From Epiperipatus broadwayi (Eukaryota; Onychophora; Udeonychophora; Euonychophora; Peripatidae): 64,000 bases of DNA. Positions 50,270-62,324 of the stretch are shown one piece after another (positions within the stretch are counted from its first letter, which is position 1; each line of letters starts with the position of its first letter). The DNA is taken from the NCBI GenBank assembly GCA_028023455.1, contig JAQFVV010013327.1, positions 1 to 64,000 of the forward strand. Direction: 5' to 3'. The notes beneath the pieces were generated by a model. It had not been told where the DNA came from and made no database searches. It worked only from the letters and a program-made list of their open reading frames with translations. The translations under genes and the position numbers were made by a program.

Positions 50270-52469
50270 TCCATAATGAATAATAATATAACAAAAAATA
50301 TAATAAAAAATAAAAGTCATTTGACCTTGGACTTAAAAGTAAAGTTCACTGGCAGAGTTTCTTTTCCAGCCATGAGATATGAAGAACAAATTATTTCTAT
50401 TATAAACATTTACAATTCAAACTTAACTTAGTAATCTCCAATGTTCTTAGCAAAAACTAATAGAGTTTACTTATATAGCACATACAATAATAAATATTAA
50501 TAGTAATAGAAACATGGAAATACAGTTTCAGCTATCAATTGGTTTACTCTTTTATTCACTTTTAAGCACTTCTAGGGGTATTAAATGCAACGATAACTTA
50601 ATATATTTTTTGCAGAACCTTTTCACTTTCATAATTTATAAATTAACATTCACATTATTAACTTTAATAAGTTGCTGATAATTATCCAAATGAAATTTGT
50701 ATTTTTTTAAACATTAACATTTTATTTTTAATATATCCATGTATCGAAGAGAACAAAAATATGTAATATTAAAGTCCTTCAATTCAATTTAGGCATATAT
50801 ATTTGGTAAGTAGTAGCAATTAATTATTCTGTGTAAGTCGTGTCTTTATTTCTTTAATAAAACACATATTATTTTACAAGCATAAACACGATATAAAATT
50901 ATCATTTCGTAATATTTTGAATAAGGCATAATAAAGTACACACATCCTTTTAATTTTAACTTCACTTTTGTAGAAGTAGAATATAAGTTGAATTGAGGGC
51001 TTAATGTAGATTCTGTTCAATTGTTCTGCATAATTTTCCACAAATTAATATAAAATTCACCCACTTTTGTTAAAAGATTAGAGAGCTCCTGCACTTTAAC
51101 TTTCTTCTTATTAATAATAAATATGAGTAAATAGAATAGCATAAATTGAATAGCATAAACAGACATTTTTAGAATGAAAATCAATATGAGAGTGTTAATT
51201 TAAAAGTTTAAACTGAGCAAAGGGAACAAAATTGATATACCTTTTTCATATTTTAGCCAGACATTCTAGTTGAAGACTTTCTGGTAATTAGAATTCTCCC
51301 ATGACTTTTAAATTTCACTTTTGGAGGTTTAAAATTGACTTTACTTCTGGAAGAGATATATACTGGTCACAGTCAGAAGGAACTATGGCAATAATTATAA
51401 TGAGCTTACAATAATGATAATGAGCAATTTTTATTAGTGACTATCAGTTAAATAGAAATAACCTTCATTTCATCAAAAGGTCATTTTCACCCTCCAATGG
51501 TCAACCCTATTTTTTGCAGTCAGGAGTTAATTAAATATTCAAGAAATCTTTTCTTGAAAAAAAAATCATTTTGACCTTCACAATTAAATCAAGTCAAATA
51601 AAACAAAAAATATTTTTTTACAAACTTGAAACAAATGAATATTAATTAGCTAATAAATAATAATGGTTGATAATATTTAAATTGTCAAATAATTTATTAT
51701 TCCAAATATCCATTAATCACTTAAGAAAATATATTTTTGCAAAACTATTAAAGATAATTACTGTAATTTACAGGTTTTATTGTGACTGTAATATTGTTTA
51801 TTGTAATTAAAATATGTAAATGAAATGAAACACAACACAGACATACCTGCATACACATATACTGCTACATGAATATTAAATTATCCTCACTAAATATAAC
51901 TGATATGACTATGGGTTAAACATATGTCACTAATCAATATCTTAACATGGATGAGTATCAATGAATAAGAGATCAGAAAACCATTCAAACAAATTCCAGC
52001 ACTATCTTATAAATAGATAAAACAACTTTGTAACAATCTAAATACCACAACACTTTCTGTCATAATCCAACCACCCTTCCTTGCCATAAATTCTTTATCA
52101 AACATAATAATAACAATAAATGCCTGTAAAATTGCTAACCAAAATGCACAGGTGACCCACATATAAGTTTTTGGACCATTAGTAGAAAATTTTGTAAATG
52201 TTAAGGATATTTTATTTTTAGTACAATGCAGTTATTTACTATTGATACAATATAGTTCAATTAATTGTGCCCATTTAGAAGGTCACAAATCCCCTTTCTT
52301 ATAAAGAAAAAATGAAATAAGCAACACAACAATGTTATTTTAATAATTATAAAACATCACACAATAAGATTAATTCACACTTTAAAAACTATGCATTCAA
52401 TTTTTTCTGCTCTCAAATTTTTTAAACTATTGATACTTTAATTGGATACAGTATTAAACTATGAGTGTT
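50270..52469 (-). other. Internal region of the gag-only element, no clear coding
   Basis: AT-rich, with short protein-like snatches on the minus strand (ELSNLLTKVGEFYIN near 51090; YISLPEVKSILNLQK near 51350) that may be relics of coding sequence, but no domain I can name. A pol gene of normal size could not fit here intact. Confidence 0.4.
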
Positions 52470-54164
52470 ATTAGGTACCTTTTTAAATCATGTGTTTGTA
52501 TTCTTTATCTCTTCTTTTGATAAGTTTTTTTCTCTACAAGACTTCATCTTCACTTTCTTGGATTTAGCTCCAGCCCTTTCATTATATTTTACTTTATTTC
52601 TAACCTTTTTAAAATTATTCACACTAACTAATTCTCCTTTGGCTATTTTAAGTTTGATCTTGACCTTTCCTAAATCTTTTTATGTATCAATAACTTTGTT
52701 AAAAAATTCACACCAAATTTCTTTGTATCTTTCATTTTACACTTCATTTTCATCTTACCATCTTCTCTAGCATAATTAACACCTTTTATTATAGGCTCTA
52801 TACTGGAGATTATACATTTAATATTCTCCTATGCTACCTTTCTATACACATTCACTTTCATGTCATGATCTAAGTTAAGAAGAACACATTCTGGAACCAT
52901 GCTTTAATTTTTATTTTTAAATCTATTCCTTGTAATATCGTTTAATAATCTATTTCTCAAAATTTCTGGATATTCCATGCTTAAATATATTATTTCTAAA
53001 TTCACGGATTCACTGATCTCTTTATCTTTATCAAGATTTTTCTTGAAATCTTCCAATACACCCATAATCTTATTTCCATCTAACTCTGTGTTTTGATTAA
53101 CTACTTATTTTAGTTTTATATGGCTTTAATTCTTCACTGGTTAAACCAACATTCTTATTGACTGACTTAACAACCTGCTGATTTTCTTTCTTAAACCACA
53201 CTATTAAGTTATCATTACTAAATTTACTCTGTTGTAGCTGATTTTCACCAATTACTTATCTTATCTCTAATTCAGATACTTGACTTTTCATATTCCTCTC
53301 TACTTCTAATATCACTTCTGACTCTGGTTGAACATCTTCTACCCCTTTAATGATCTGTCTAATTTTGGTCAATCATATATTGACTGGCCCCAACTGGATC
53401 TAACTTCTGTGCCTCCACTTGCAAGCTCAAATTCTCTATTTGGTTTTGACAGTCATTAAACTGATTGTCTATCTTTAAGGTGCTAACTACACTTCTATCC
53501 AGGTGTTCTACTAAACTTTCTTTGACACTTCCTAACTTTTCTTCAAATGTTTTGAATTTCTGTTTGATTTCAATGGTATATTCACTAGGGTACTTGTCAT
53601 ATAATGTTTGATATTCTTGGCCTTTATTTATGATCATTTCTGTTTTAGTAAAATTTCCATGGACTTCTTCCCTAAGCTGAAGTACTTAATTTACATTGTC
53701 TATCCTAATTTGCTCAGTTGATCCTTAATGCTCACTTCCATCATTTCCAACTTATATGTTTGGCTTTTAACATCCTCCCTAATCTCTTTTATCTCTGACA
53801 TTTGTTTAGATGAACTGTCTTTTATTTCTGACATCATTCTATCTTCCAACTCTTTCATTTCTAATATTTGTTTAACTGAATTATCTTTTATTTCTAACAT
53901 CTCTGACATTTGTTTTGCTGAACTATCTTTTATTTCTAATATGTGTTGAGAAAACTCTCTAAACATTTTCTCAAACATTTGTCTGTCTGTCTATGAGTAT
54001 TCAACCATTTTTCCAGATGCAACATTTTCTACTCTACCATCCTCTCTATTAGTTACATACATGTTTTCATTTCATGAATCATTATCAGGAGACAGCACAA
54101 TCAGATCTACAGATGACACTTCTTGGGACTGTCCCAAATCTTCACATATACTAAACTCTTCCAT
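52470..54164 (-). pseudogene. Coiled-coil gag-like gene
   Basis: ATG at 54164 (MEEFSICEDLGQSQEVSSVD), acidic N-terminus with two stops, then an open frame 53978-53700. This frame is built of repeats such as LEIKDSSAKQMSEM and LEIKDNSVKQILEM, with KSQTYKLEMMEVSIKDQL after them. A second open frame, 53637-53359, continues coiled coil (KQKFKTFEEKLGSVKESLVE). Relics run on to about 52470 (LQQSKFSNDNLIVWFKKE; EISESVNLEIIYLSMEYPEI). Total about 560 codons if unbroken. No zinc knuckle or protease is seen. The 11-residue-type repeats and position after a leader array parallel the ORF at 7361-8027. The long + strand frame at 53728-53949 is its shadow. Confidence 0.6.
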
Positions 54165-54559
54165 TATAATCTATGTTTTTACTTATTAATATTCACAAAG
54201 AAAAGAAAAGGTATATCAACATCACTCTCTCCCAATCAAACAATTTAAATCTCCCATCATCACTTAAGGACACTTAAGGTGATTCTGATATGTTTAATTG
54301 TGTTATTTTATATGACATTCGGTTACCACATCTCATACCAAAATTAAAGCAACTACATAATCTGGCAATATTGATCCAAACATCAATGAAATAGTTAGAT
54401 AAAATTTCTGTAATCATTTACAAATATGCTGTACATGAAATTGATTTTAATATAATAATGTGGACAACATAATTCTAATAAGGAAAATTATTAGACTAAA
54501 ATCTATATGCCATTCAAGACTATAACTAATATTCACGGTACTATACAATTTTTATTCAT

Positions 54560-55082
54560 TACACTTGATATGTTGGCAGCATCCAGAATATAATTTAACA
54601 AATGTATATTACTACTATAATTATCAAGTCAACCTTACTATAACTCAAGGGATTGGAATAATTTATTAAGCCTAACAAATTGGTCACCAGATAACTACTG
54701 TCATCATCATTAATCAAGATCAGACATGTCTACCAAGGTATAGACATTGTGTGTCAGCAATCATACTATACTCAGGTCTACACTATGATCTAATTGACAA
54801 GAATACCTTATCAAGCCCACCCACATTGATAGCTAGAAAACCTACTCTATACTTAACAAACCATTAGCCAATCAAGTTGCCACAATGTGCATCACAAAAC
54901 TATATTAACCATCATTACCAATTCTCAATCAAGCCATCCATGGTGGTCACCAGAAAATGTATACTGCAATCATCATCATTGTGAACAAACGTGTGCCTCT
55001 CACTCCTAAAATATGTCCAGCAAGGTCACAATGTATCTACTGATGACACAATGTATCTATCAATGCCCCATGTTGGGCATCA
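54560..55082 (-). repeat. Tandem leader array with primer-binding-site-like cores
   Basis: Read on the minus strand, cores recur every 58-77 bp (once 130, once 104): TGATGCCCAACATGGGGC (55082), TGGTGACCACCATGGATGGC (54952), TGATGCACATTGTGGCAACT (54894), TAGCTATCAATGTGGGTGGG (54835), TGACACACAATGTCTATACC (about 54758), TGGTGACCAATTTGTTAGGC (54689) and a weak one near 54585. Most are followed by CTTGATTGA-like words. The first and best-preserved core is the functional primer-binding site position; the others look like old copies of it. Confidence 0.6.
55065..55082 (-). promoter_or_regulatory. Primer-binding site of the gag-only element
   Basis: The minus strand reads TGATGCCCAACATGGGGC, which matches the tRNA-Lys type site TGGCGCCCAACGTGGGGC at 15 of 18 positions; the differences are transitions typical of CpG decay. 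It lies 11 bp from the LTR boundary at 55094, within the usual spacing. Confidence 0.75.
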
Positions 55083-55093
55083 CAAAACCTAAC

Positions 55094-57569
55094 TGTAAAC
55101 CACACACACAATACTGCTCATATACATTATATGAACAAATGCCCAGGACACCAATTCTATAAATAAATAAAATAATTTAACACTTTATTTGATTTACAAT
55201 TGATACTGAGACTTCACTGAGTGAGAGGTTACAGAAAGATTATAACATACAGAATATAAATAAATGAGGGAATTAAATATTACAAACCATAAAAAGAATA
55301 TAGACATTATTTATTAACTAACCAAATGATAAAGGCTAGCAGAGTTTTATTTATTCCAACTAATTAAATATAATTTCAACTTGATCTCTTCCATCATCCA
55401 GTTACACTCTATATTAGCTCAATACAACTTTGACAGAACAGAAAAGCATAACACTAAATAACTGTATTATTCAGCACATACTAATCTAAATAATTAAACT
55501 AATGTTAATCTAGGAGTCTAAAATCATATCTCAGAGAATCTATAGCATAGTTAGACTAAATAAACTATATTAGCCAGTAATTTATAACTCTAAACTATAA
55601 AAAAATATAATGAAATAAATTGAATAGTGTTTTACTGGGCTAGCAATTAGATAATGAAGGAATAAGGTATCTTTTAATCTCACATCATCATCTAAATAAT
55701 ACACTATCTCAGAAACCTGGTTACAAGTTTATCAAGTGATAAAATATTTCATGTAATGTATGGATCAAAGAAACAATACCATCAGATTTCAGCATAATTA
55801 TTATCAAAGTTATAAACAATGTACTTATTTTGTAATAGATGTATGAGATGTGGAGACTAGAATATGAATGCACATAAGAATAACTCAAGACACAGTTTTG
55901 AATAAATAAACAATGCATTTATTTATACTTAAGATTTAATTAAATGTAATCGGTTCACAATAAGATTATTTATCCTAATCTTTGCATCTACAAATAAATC
56001 TATGAACACAAGTTTGGGATTATCCCAATTACATGTTACATCATTTATGATTTATACACTTATGAATGCAAATTAACAAACAAACAAGAACTTAATATTC
56101 TGACTTTCAATATCTGTGCTATCTAAACAGTTTCATATGCAACACTAAATAAATAATATATTATATTATGGGCATAATATACACTTTTGAGAGGTTACAT
56201 TATCAATTGTTGGAATAAAGCAAATTAATACATTTGGCTATCAAGAGAGCAGCTTTAAATAACTTAATTAAATAATCATGTTAAATACTTATACTTTTCA
56301 TGCATAGCAAGAAAATAATACTCATTCTGATGATTTGATGATTTCTAATGTGTGGCAAATTAATAGGATATGTTTTAAAACATTTATTTCCTGTTTTAAG
56401 TTTAACAATATCCGCGATATTATTTACATTACGCATGTGCATCACCCCTTATGCAATAATAAAAGAAAACATTTTTTTAAACATTATCAATTTATTTAGA
56501 AATTATTACATAAGCATTTTATTTGGGACAATTTCACAGACCAACCAACAAAATAGGACACTATATCTATGCTAATATGCAATGAAAATTTAATTTAACT
56601 ATTTATCCAGCCACTAATAACTGAATTACACCGAGCTATGATTTTATGATAATACAAACTACACATTCAAAAGGAATTCAAGAACATGAGAAGCAAATAA
56701 TCTGTTTAACTAATACATCAACAACAACTTATTTAAATCTGAAATACATTATTGGTGTGGAACTTTTCTCATCACCAAAACAATAGGAAAACATCACTTC
56801 ATAAATACCATTTCATAATATGTACATATACAATCTAAAATAGGCTCTACTTATGGCAAAATAGTTAAAAATATACTAAGGGGAAAACACTTCCATCCCT
56901 ACAAACATAGAATACATCAAGAATAATTTCCTTTTCCATAACTCCTCTACATATTTAACACTATATGTTGGCAGATAAATACATACAGATAAATCACTCA
57001 TCCCTTCAATTTCTTTAGAATATGACAATATCCGAATTTATACAAAAAATAATTATAAAACTGAATGTTGATCACTTAAACAAAACAATTGCACAAAATA
57101 GACACACATATGCATATGTAAGAGTATGAAAAATAATTCTAAAATATTTAATATATAAACAATATAGTAAGTAAATTATATATTAAAATATAACTTTTAA
57201 CTTAGAATATAATTTCAGCTGTTTAAGATTTAAATAGCAATAATTATTATGAACAAGGTTTCTTTGCTATCTCTGATACGACATTTCTATCCTATAGTCA
57301 CTACTCTGAAAGCCCAAATTCTCACATTGTGGTAAAGAAAAATATATAAAATAAAATAAACACCTCTCTTGAATAATATACCAAAAAAACATATATACTT
57401 CATCTTCATAAAAGAAAATGAATCATATTTAAATAATAATAATTTACCAGACTATTCACAATTTGCGAATATGTTCTTCCATGATGATCTGGAGATTCAT
57501 AAATAGCATAATTATGTAAGCAAAATATAACAATAAATATGTCTATCTATCTATCTATCTATCATATAC
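55094..57569 (-). repeat. 5' LTR of the gag-only element
   Basis: In + orientation it begins TGTAAACCACACACACAATA and ends ATCTATCATATAC, one base short of its partner. It directly meets the next LTR (TGTACCGG at 57570). It holds about 170 bp absent from the left copy (57349-57518) before the shared AAAATATAACAATAAAT word. On the minus strand an AATAAA near 55180 lies about 90 bp before the LTR end, consistent with an R-region polyadenylation signal. Confidence 0.75.
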
Positions 57570-60055
57570 TGTACCGGTATAAATCCACCACGCTTACTCA
57601 TACACAGTACCCGAGTTCAAACCCAGTCCACGTTTAAGAATAAATTCCAAAACGCCAACTGAATTCAAACCCAAACCCCGGTATGACCAACCGATGATGA
57701 CTTTATAACAGCACGGGGTTATCCCTTTTCTAGCTCAGCTTAGAACATGGACTAAATTCTTACAGTTAATGATATATAGGTTTATTAGACTATAGATATT
57801 GGAACGGTCATTCATGTAACGTATATATTTAAGTTGCCAATACAGACAGAAAGTGGTTAAATAGACTTAGAGAGTAATAAAGTGAGACACAAAAATTTAA
57901 TTAAATAAGTGTTTAATAAGCAAAATATAAAGCATATAATATAGTTAAATAAGACAAATAGAAAGCACATGAATATAGTGTTATAAATAGAAATATACAG
58001 CATATAAATATATGTTATACAGTACGTAAGACTTCATAAACCTCTTGTATTTGGCTACTAGTCTTTAGTGAACGTTTTATTTAATAACAAACTATGCCAA
58101 TAGCTGGGTAGTAAATAATTGACAGGTGTAAGAGAATCAGAGTATTAGAGCATTGAAAAAATATTTATCTAAAGATTTTTGTTTACTTATTTTATTTGAA
58201 TAGGCTGACCGAACGTAGACGAACAGTGGAGATGGTTTATATATACGAGAAAATAGATGAATGGTGGTGTTATATAAATACGACGTGGAAAATATATGAA
58301 CTGGTGGTTGCCTATATTCAAGAGCCCTACAGTAATCAATTGGTGATTAACGAATACCAGGCGGCTTGTTCTTTGACAAGGCTTAATGCCCCCAAGTAGT
58401 TCCGACACGACAACACGTCATTTAACCTCGGTGATCCAAGAGATTACCGAAAGAAAACTGCTTTATCCCCAATGGTAGAATGGCGAGACGCTGACTTCGC
58501 AAGGAAGATTAAGACGTGAAGGACGAATACTTGAAGCGGATTTTTAAAAGAAATTATATAAAACCTGAATCTATTAGTCTGTTTCTACGCCACAGGCTGA
58601 GATCCTTACCCCAATAAAACGTAGCGGACTTAAACTGACGTGACAACAATAATTAGTTAAATTTACTTGAAACTCTAACCCTTCAGGTTAACAGGCTAGC
58701 GATAGTATCAAATTATCAATGAATTATTTCTCATATTATACATAACATTAATGAACACTTTGAAACTATTATATATATATTTAAGATTGAAACTTGGATT
58801 GTAATTTTATAACAACTGAACATAGAATAATAAAGTGATTTAACATTTACTAACTCGAATGTGAAAGAATATTTAATTCAGAACATGAAATTACTTTTAA
58901 ATTAAATTGATCATTATTACACACTAGTTTAAAGATTTGAAATATTACTATTGCAATGTTTTTTATGAAATAAGCAACATAAGAAAATATAAATGCTCAG
59001 TTGACATATTATTACTATTAATTACAATTTTATAAATGATTTCTAAAGACTAGAGCAGAGGTTAAAAAAAGAAAAGAAAATTTACTGACAGGTTAAATAA
59101 TAGCATTATAAATGATATAAAGACTTACATATGATTCACTTGATTAATAATATTACAGGAAGAAAATTAAAGTTCATGTAACAAAGTTCTCTTTTCTTCA
59201 TCCAGCTTGGCTTGTAACGAGGCGCATTTTTGAAAGTTATTTGTAAGGCATAGTAAATTTTGAGATTGGAAGTTGGAAATTCTGAAGTATATGAAACATG
59301 ATCAAACAGCGGCACGAGATCCATATTGAGGCAGAGACCAGCTCCTGGCAATTAGCCCATCAACATTATTCACTGGTAAACTTCTTAATAAGATATTTGA
59401 ATTATTATTAACTGCTGTGTTGTCTCGAGACACTTCTCAAACACGACCAAAGTTAGAATGTCAGTTTTTTTTTAAAATAGCCACTGCTGACCTTTCCGAC
59501 TTGTTTTTGTTTTAGGCTCCGCTCTTTCTAGCCTTACTAGCTTGACAATAATCAATTATCTGTTTTTAGCAATCTTTTAATTTAATACGTTATTTTAAAT
59601 TGACATAGTAATTACATATAAAATTCTACTAATTTTGAATACAACTTAATGCTTTGAACATTTGGCAATTAGATTTTAATTAAAACACTGATCAAAGGAA
59701 TGGATTTTTGATCAGTATTTTTAAACACTTTATACAATTTTAAACTAAAATTTAAAACAAATACCCCACTGAAACTTTAAATTAAATGATATAAATTCCA
59801 AACCACGCACACACAAATATTATTTCATGGTTCGACATTTATATACGGAAACTTTACATATTTATTTATAAACTATAGAATATATAACTAATTTTTATTA
59901 TAAATTAAAATAGACAAAATCTCACTGCGGGCGAACAGTGGTTTGAATTACCGTACATAAAAACACCTGAAACGAAGATCGTTCTCGATCTGTCTTTTAT
60001 TCTGTCACTTTATAAAAAACAACAAAAAAAATATTATACATAATTTCTGATTACA
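57570..60055 (-). repeat. 3' LTR of a second LTR element, about 2.49 kb
   Basis: It begins TGTACCGGTATAA and is repeated from 62325 (TGTACTGGTATAA) to the window end, which corresponds to about 59208 here. The proposed inner end is TGATTACA at 60055, because a polypurine tract (minus strand) follows at once. TGTA...TACA ends are mutually inverted as expected. The two copies differ mostly by one- to few-base gaps rather than substitutions. No coding frame is conserved; ORFs at 58187-58408 and 62924-63157 are overlapping LTR frames. Confidence 0.65.
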
Positions 60056-60073
60056 TTTTTCTTTCTTTTTTTT
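60056..60073 (-). promoter_or_regulatory. Polypurine tract
   Basis: The minus strand carries an uninterrupted A/G run (complement of TTTTTCTTTCTTTTTTTT) directly beside the proposed 3' LTR end, the place where plus-strand DNA synthesis is primed in LTR elements. Confidence 0.5.
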
Positions 60074-60139
60074 ACATAATTGATTGACCTTGGAGAACAT
60101 CTGGGTGAGGGTTTGAACTTAACATTTACAAAGGTGGTA

Positions 60140-61260
60140 TATTGCGTAATTCTTTTTCATCATCTTTCATGTCATAGTGGTCATTTCCTGGTTATCATTT
60201 TATATCTCTACCTTCTCCCTGAGGTATATAAAGGTTATAGGTATTCTTTTTAGATCTCTTACTAAAATAGCAAAAGCGGTCACCATATTTCTTTGGTATA
60301 TCATTATATTGTTCATTATTAAAAGTATCTTGCTTTAAAAGAATTTGCAACTTTTGTGATCTAATGGCATCCATTATAACATTTTCACTTTGGTAGTTAA
60401 GAAGTTTTTCTCATTTTTTATTAAACTATTTTTTAACATATGTCATGCTTTAAAACAAAGTTTATTATTTCGTTTAATGAGTTCAGCTCCTCATCAATTT
60501 TGTTTGATCATATTTCATAAACAAATAATTATGGGTTTTATTAAAATGGGAGCATTGTACACAACTAAAGATCTGTCCACTTTTTCGTTTTCATATCAAG
60601 AGGCCATTCACTCTTTTTAAACTTTAACTTTGATGACTTCATTAATCCACTTTTCCACAGAACATCTTTATAATTATTTTGAAAATATAACTTCTCATTA
60701 ATTATGATTTCAGAAGATTCATCCATAACAGTATGTATTTTCTATTAATATTTTTCATCATCGATACAGCCACTCCATTAGATGGTGTAAACTGATATAA
60801 TCACTTTAGATGGGCTGCTTAGTAAATTTGAAACCACCATTTCCTCAGTACTTTCTTCATTCTTAGCTAAATCTGCTAGAGTAAAACTTGGCTATGAGTA
60901 ATCTCTGTCAAATCTAATTCCTTACATTTTGTTGAGTAGAGTTGGCATTTGATACATTAATCCAATCTCATGGTTCCAACCTTATTTTAGTTGGTTGAGT
61001 TCTGTCCTTGCTCCACCGCACTATTCTTTCCTTGTGTCCTCAACTTCCGGTGGCTGGTCATCTTCATTTTCCATTCTGGTCTTCAGAGGATTTATTTCTG
61101 CTGACCTTCACTTTCTAGATTTGAGTGGCTATGCTCGTGCCTGCGATCCTTTCCAGCCTCTCCAACATATCATCATAACTTCGGTACTCTCTCCTCTTGA
61201 GATGTAACTTAGATTGCCCCTCTGTTTTCCTCTATTTCTGCATTCTTCGTTTTTACTGAT
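60140..61260 (-). pseudogene. Gag-like remnants of the second LTR element
   Basis: Minus-strand relics in order: RNRGKQRGNLSYISRGES near 61210; MLERLERIAGTSIATQI near 61160, a typical small charged N-terminal segment; KERIVRWSKDRTQPTK near 61010; LIKRNNKLCFKA-HMLKN near 60480, which could be a zinc knuckle that has lost cysteines; and an open frame MDAIRSQKLQILLKQ to LYIPQGEGRDIK (60373-60200). The assignment as gag rests on position between the primer site and the 3' LTR. The + strand ORF at 60995-61207 is a shadow. No pol is present in the 2.3-kb interior. Confidence 0.4.
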
Positions 61261-62290
61261 AAATGTCTTCAACATAAAAATCGCTTTGTACAACGCTTTG
61301 ATTTTTTTATATATATCATAAAAGGTACTGATCCTGCTCTCAAATCCTCCTCCTTGATACTTTTTACTCTTCTTCTCCTCCCTACGTTCAGTCTGTTTTG
61401 TTATCTACGCTTTTTTTTTTATTTAGAATATAATTGACTCTAAAATCATTACTAAAATATACAGGAAAAAAACTTATTTCACCCAGCTCGCACTGTTCTC
61501 CTCAGTCCTATAATACGTACATATTCATAATGGGTACATAACATAGTATTTTTTTGTATTTCTGTCAGTAATTCTCTTTTATATATGCCACCCTACTTTC
61601 TTTTAAAACAACACTCGCCACTGCTGTATGGACAAACATGTTTCTGACAAATTTATTTGATAGGCGCCAGCCAGCAAATGTACCAATAGACAATTTAATC
61701 TACTGATCCCCAAATATATACTTTTATATACCTAATAATCTTTGATTTAAGATTTAGTTTTATATAGGGAAAAAAATTTAATACTGACTCGGTAAGGTTT
61801 TTTTTTATATTAAACATATATACACATGTTTATTTCTAAAACACAAAAATAATCCTACTTCTTTATTCTTTTTCAAAAAATATTTTTCACAACAAACGAA
61901 AATATATATATATATCGTACACAAATATATATACGTACACTTTATTTTTTAGAACTGGACTTAATTTACTTCTTTATTTTTTCATATGATTTAAACGACA
62001 AGAATGAACTACAAAAACATTATGGCATAACTCATTTATTTTAATTAATTACATCACGATGCTTGCCTCTTTTCAAAAAAATCTTCACTCTGACTTAACA
62101 ATGTTTGGGAGTACTATACTGAACCTTTAGTGAGGGAAAAAAATTTTATATTACTTTTTTACTACTATAATTTAACTGGATTTTAATACGCCAAATACGT
62201 ATCGTATTATGACAAACGACACAAAAAAATTGAATATTTTTATCATTTAACTGTTTACTTCCGTTCACTCTGAGGGTGGAGATTCTTCAT
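61261..62290 (-). other. Leader of the second LTR element, non-coding
   Basis: AT-rich sequence between the primer-binding-like site and the first gag-like remnant, with several homopolymer runs. No tandem array of primer-site cores is visible here, unlike the other two gag-bearing elements. Confidence 0.4.
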
Positions 62291-62311
62291 CGAGCACCAC
62301 GAGGGCGTCCA
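62291..62311 (-). promoter_or_regulatory. Possible primer-binding site of the second LTR element
   Basis: The minus strand reads TGGACGCCCTCGTGGTGCTC, 13 bp from the LTR boundary. It resembles the Lys-type TGGCGCCCAACGTGGGGC if one insertion and one deletion are allowed. Position is right; sequence fit is moderate. Confidence 0.4.
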
Positions 62312-62324
62312 AAAATATAATAAC

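Larger units (their letters stand above)
47923..57569 (-). mobile_element. LTR element with ~2.35-kb LTRs and gag-like gene but no pol
   Basis: Two direct repeats (47923-50269 and 55094-57569) flank about 4.8 kb. A primer-binding site next to the right repeat and the gag-like gene both read on the minus strand, so the right repeat is the 5' LTR. No reverse transcriptase, integrase or protease motif was seen between 50270 and 52470. The layout (LTR, primer site, leader array, gag, non-coding, LTR) is that of a gag-only, non-autonomous LTR retrotransposon. In a 100-bp sample (about 49141/56281) the LTRs differ at roughly eight positions. Confidence 0.7.

Noticed and set aside
58187-58408. Overlapping ORFs on both strands, with a partial repeat at 62924-63157
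   Set aside because: They lie inside the LTR, differ by frameshifts between the two copies and show no motif.
60995-61207. 70-codon + strand ORF with GC-richer composition
   Set aside because: The opposite strand carries the gag-like relics (MLERLERIAGTSIATQI), and orientation matches the surrounding LTRs.
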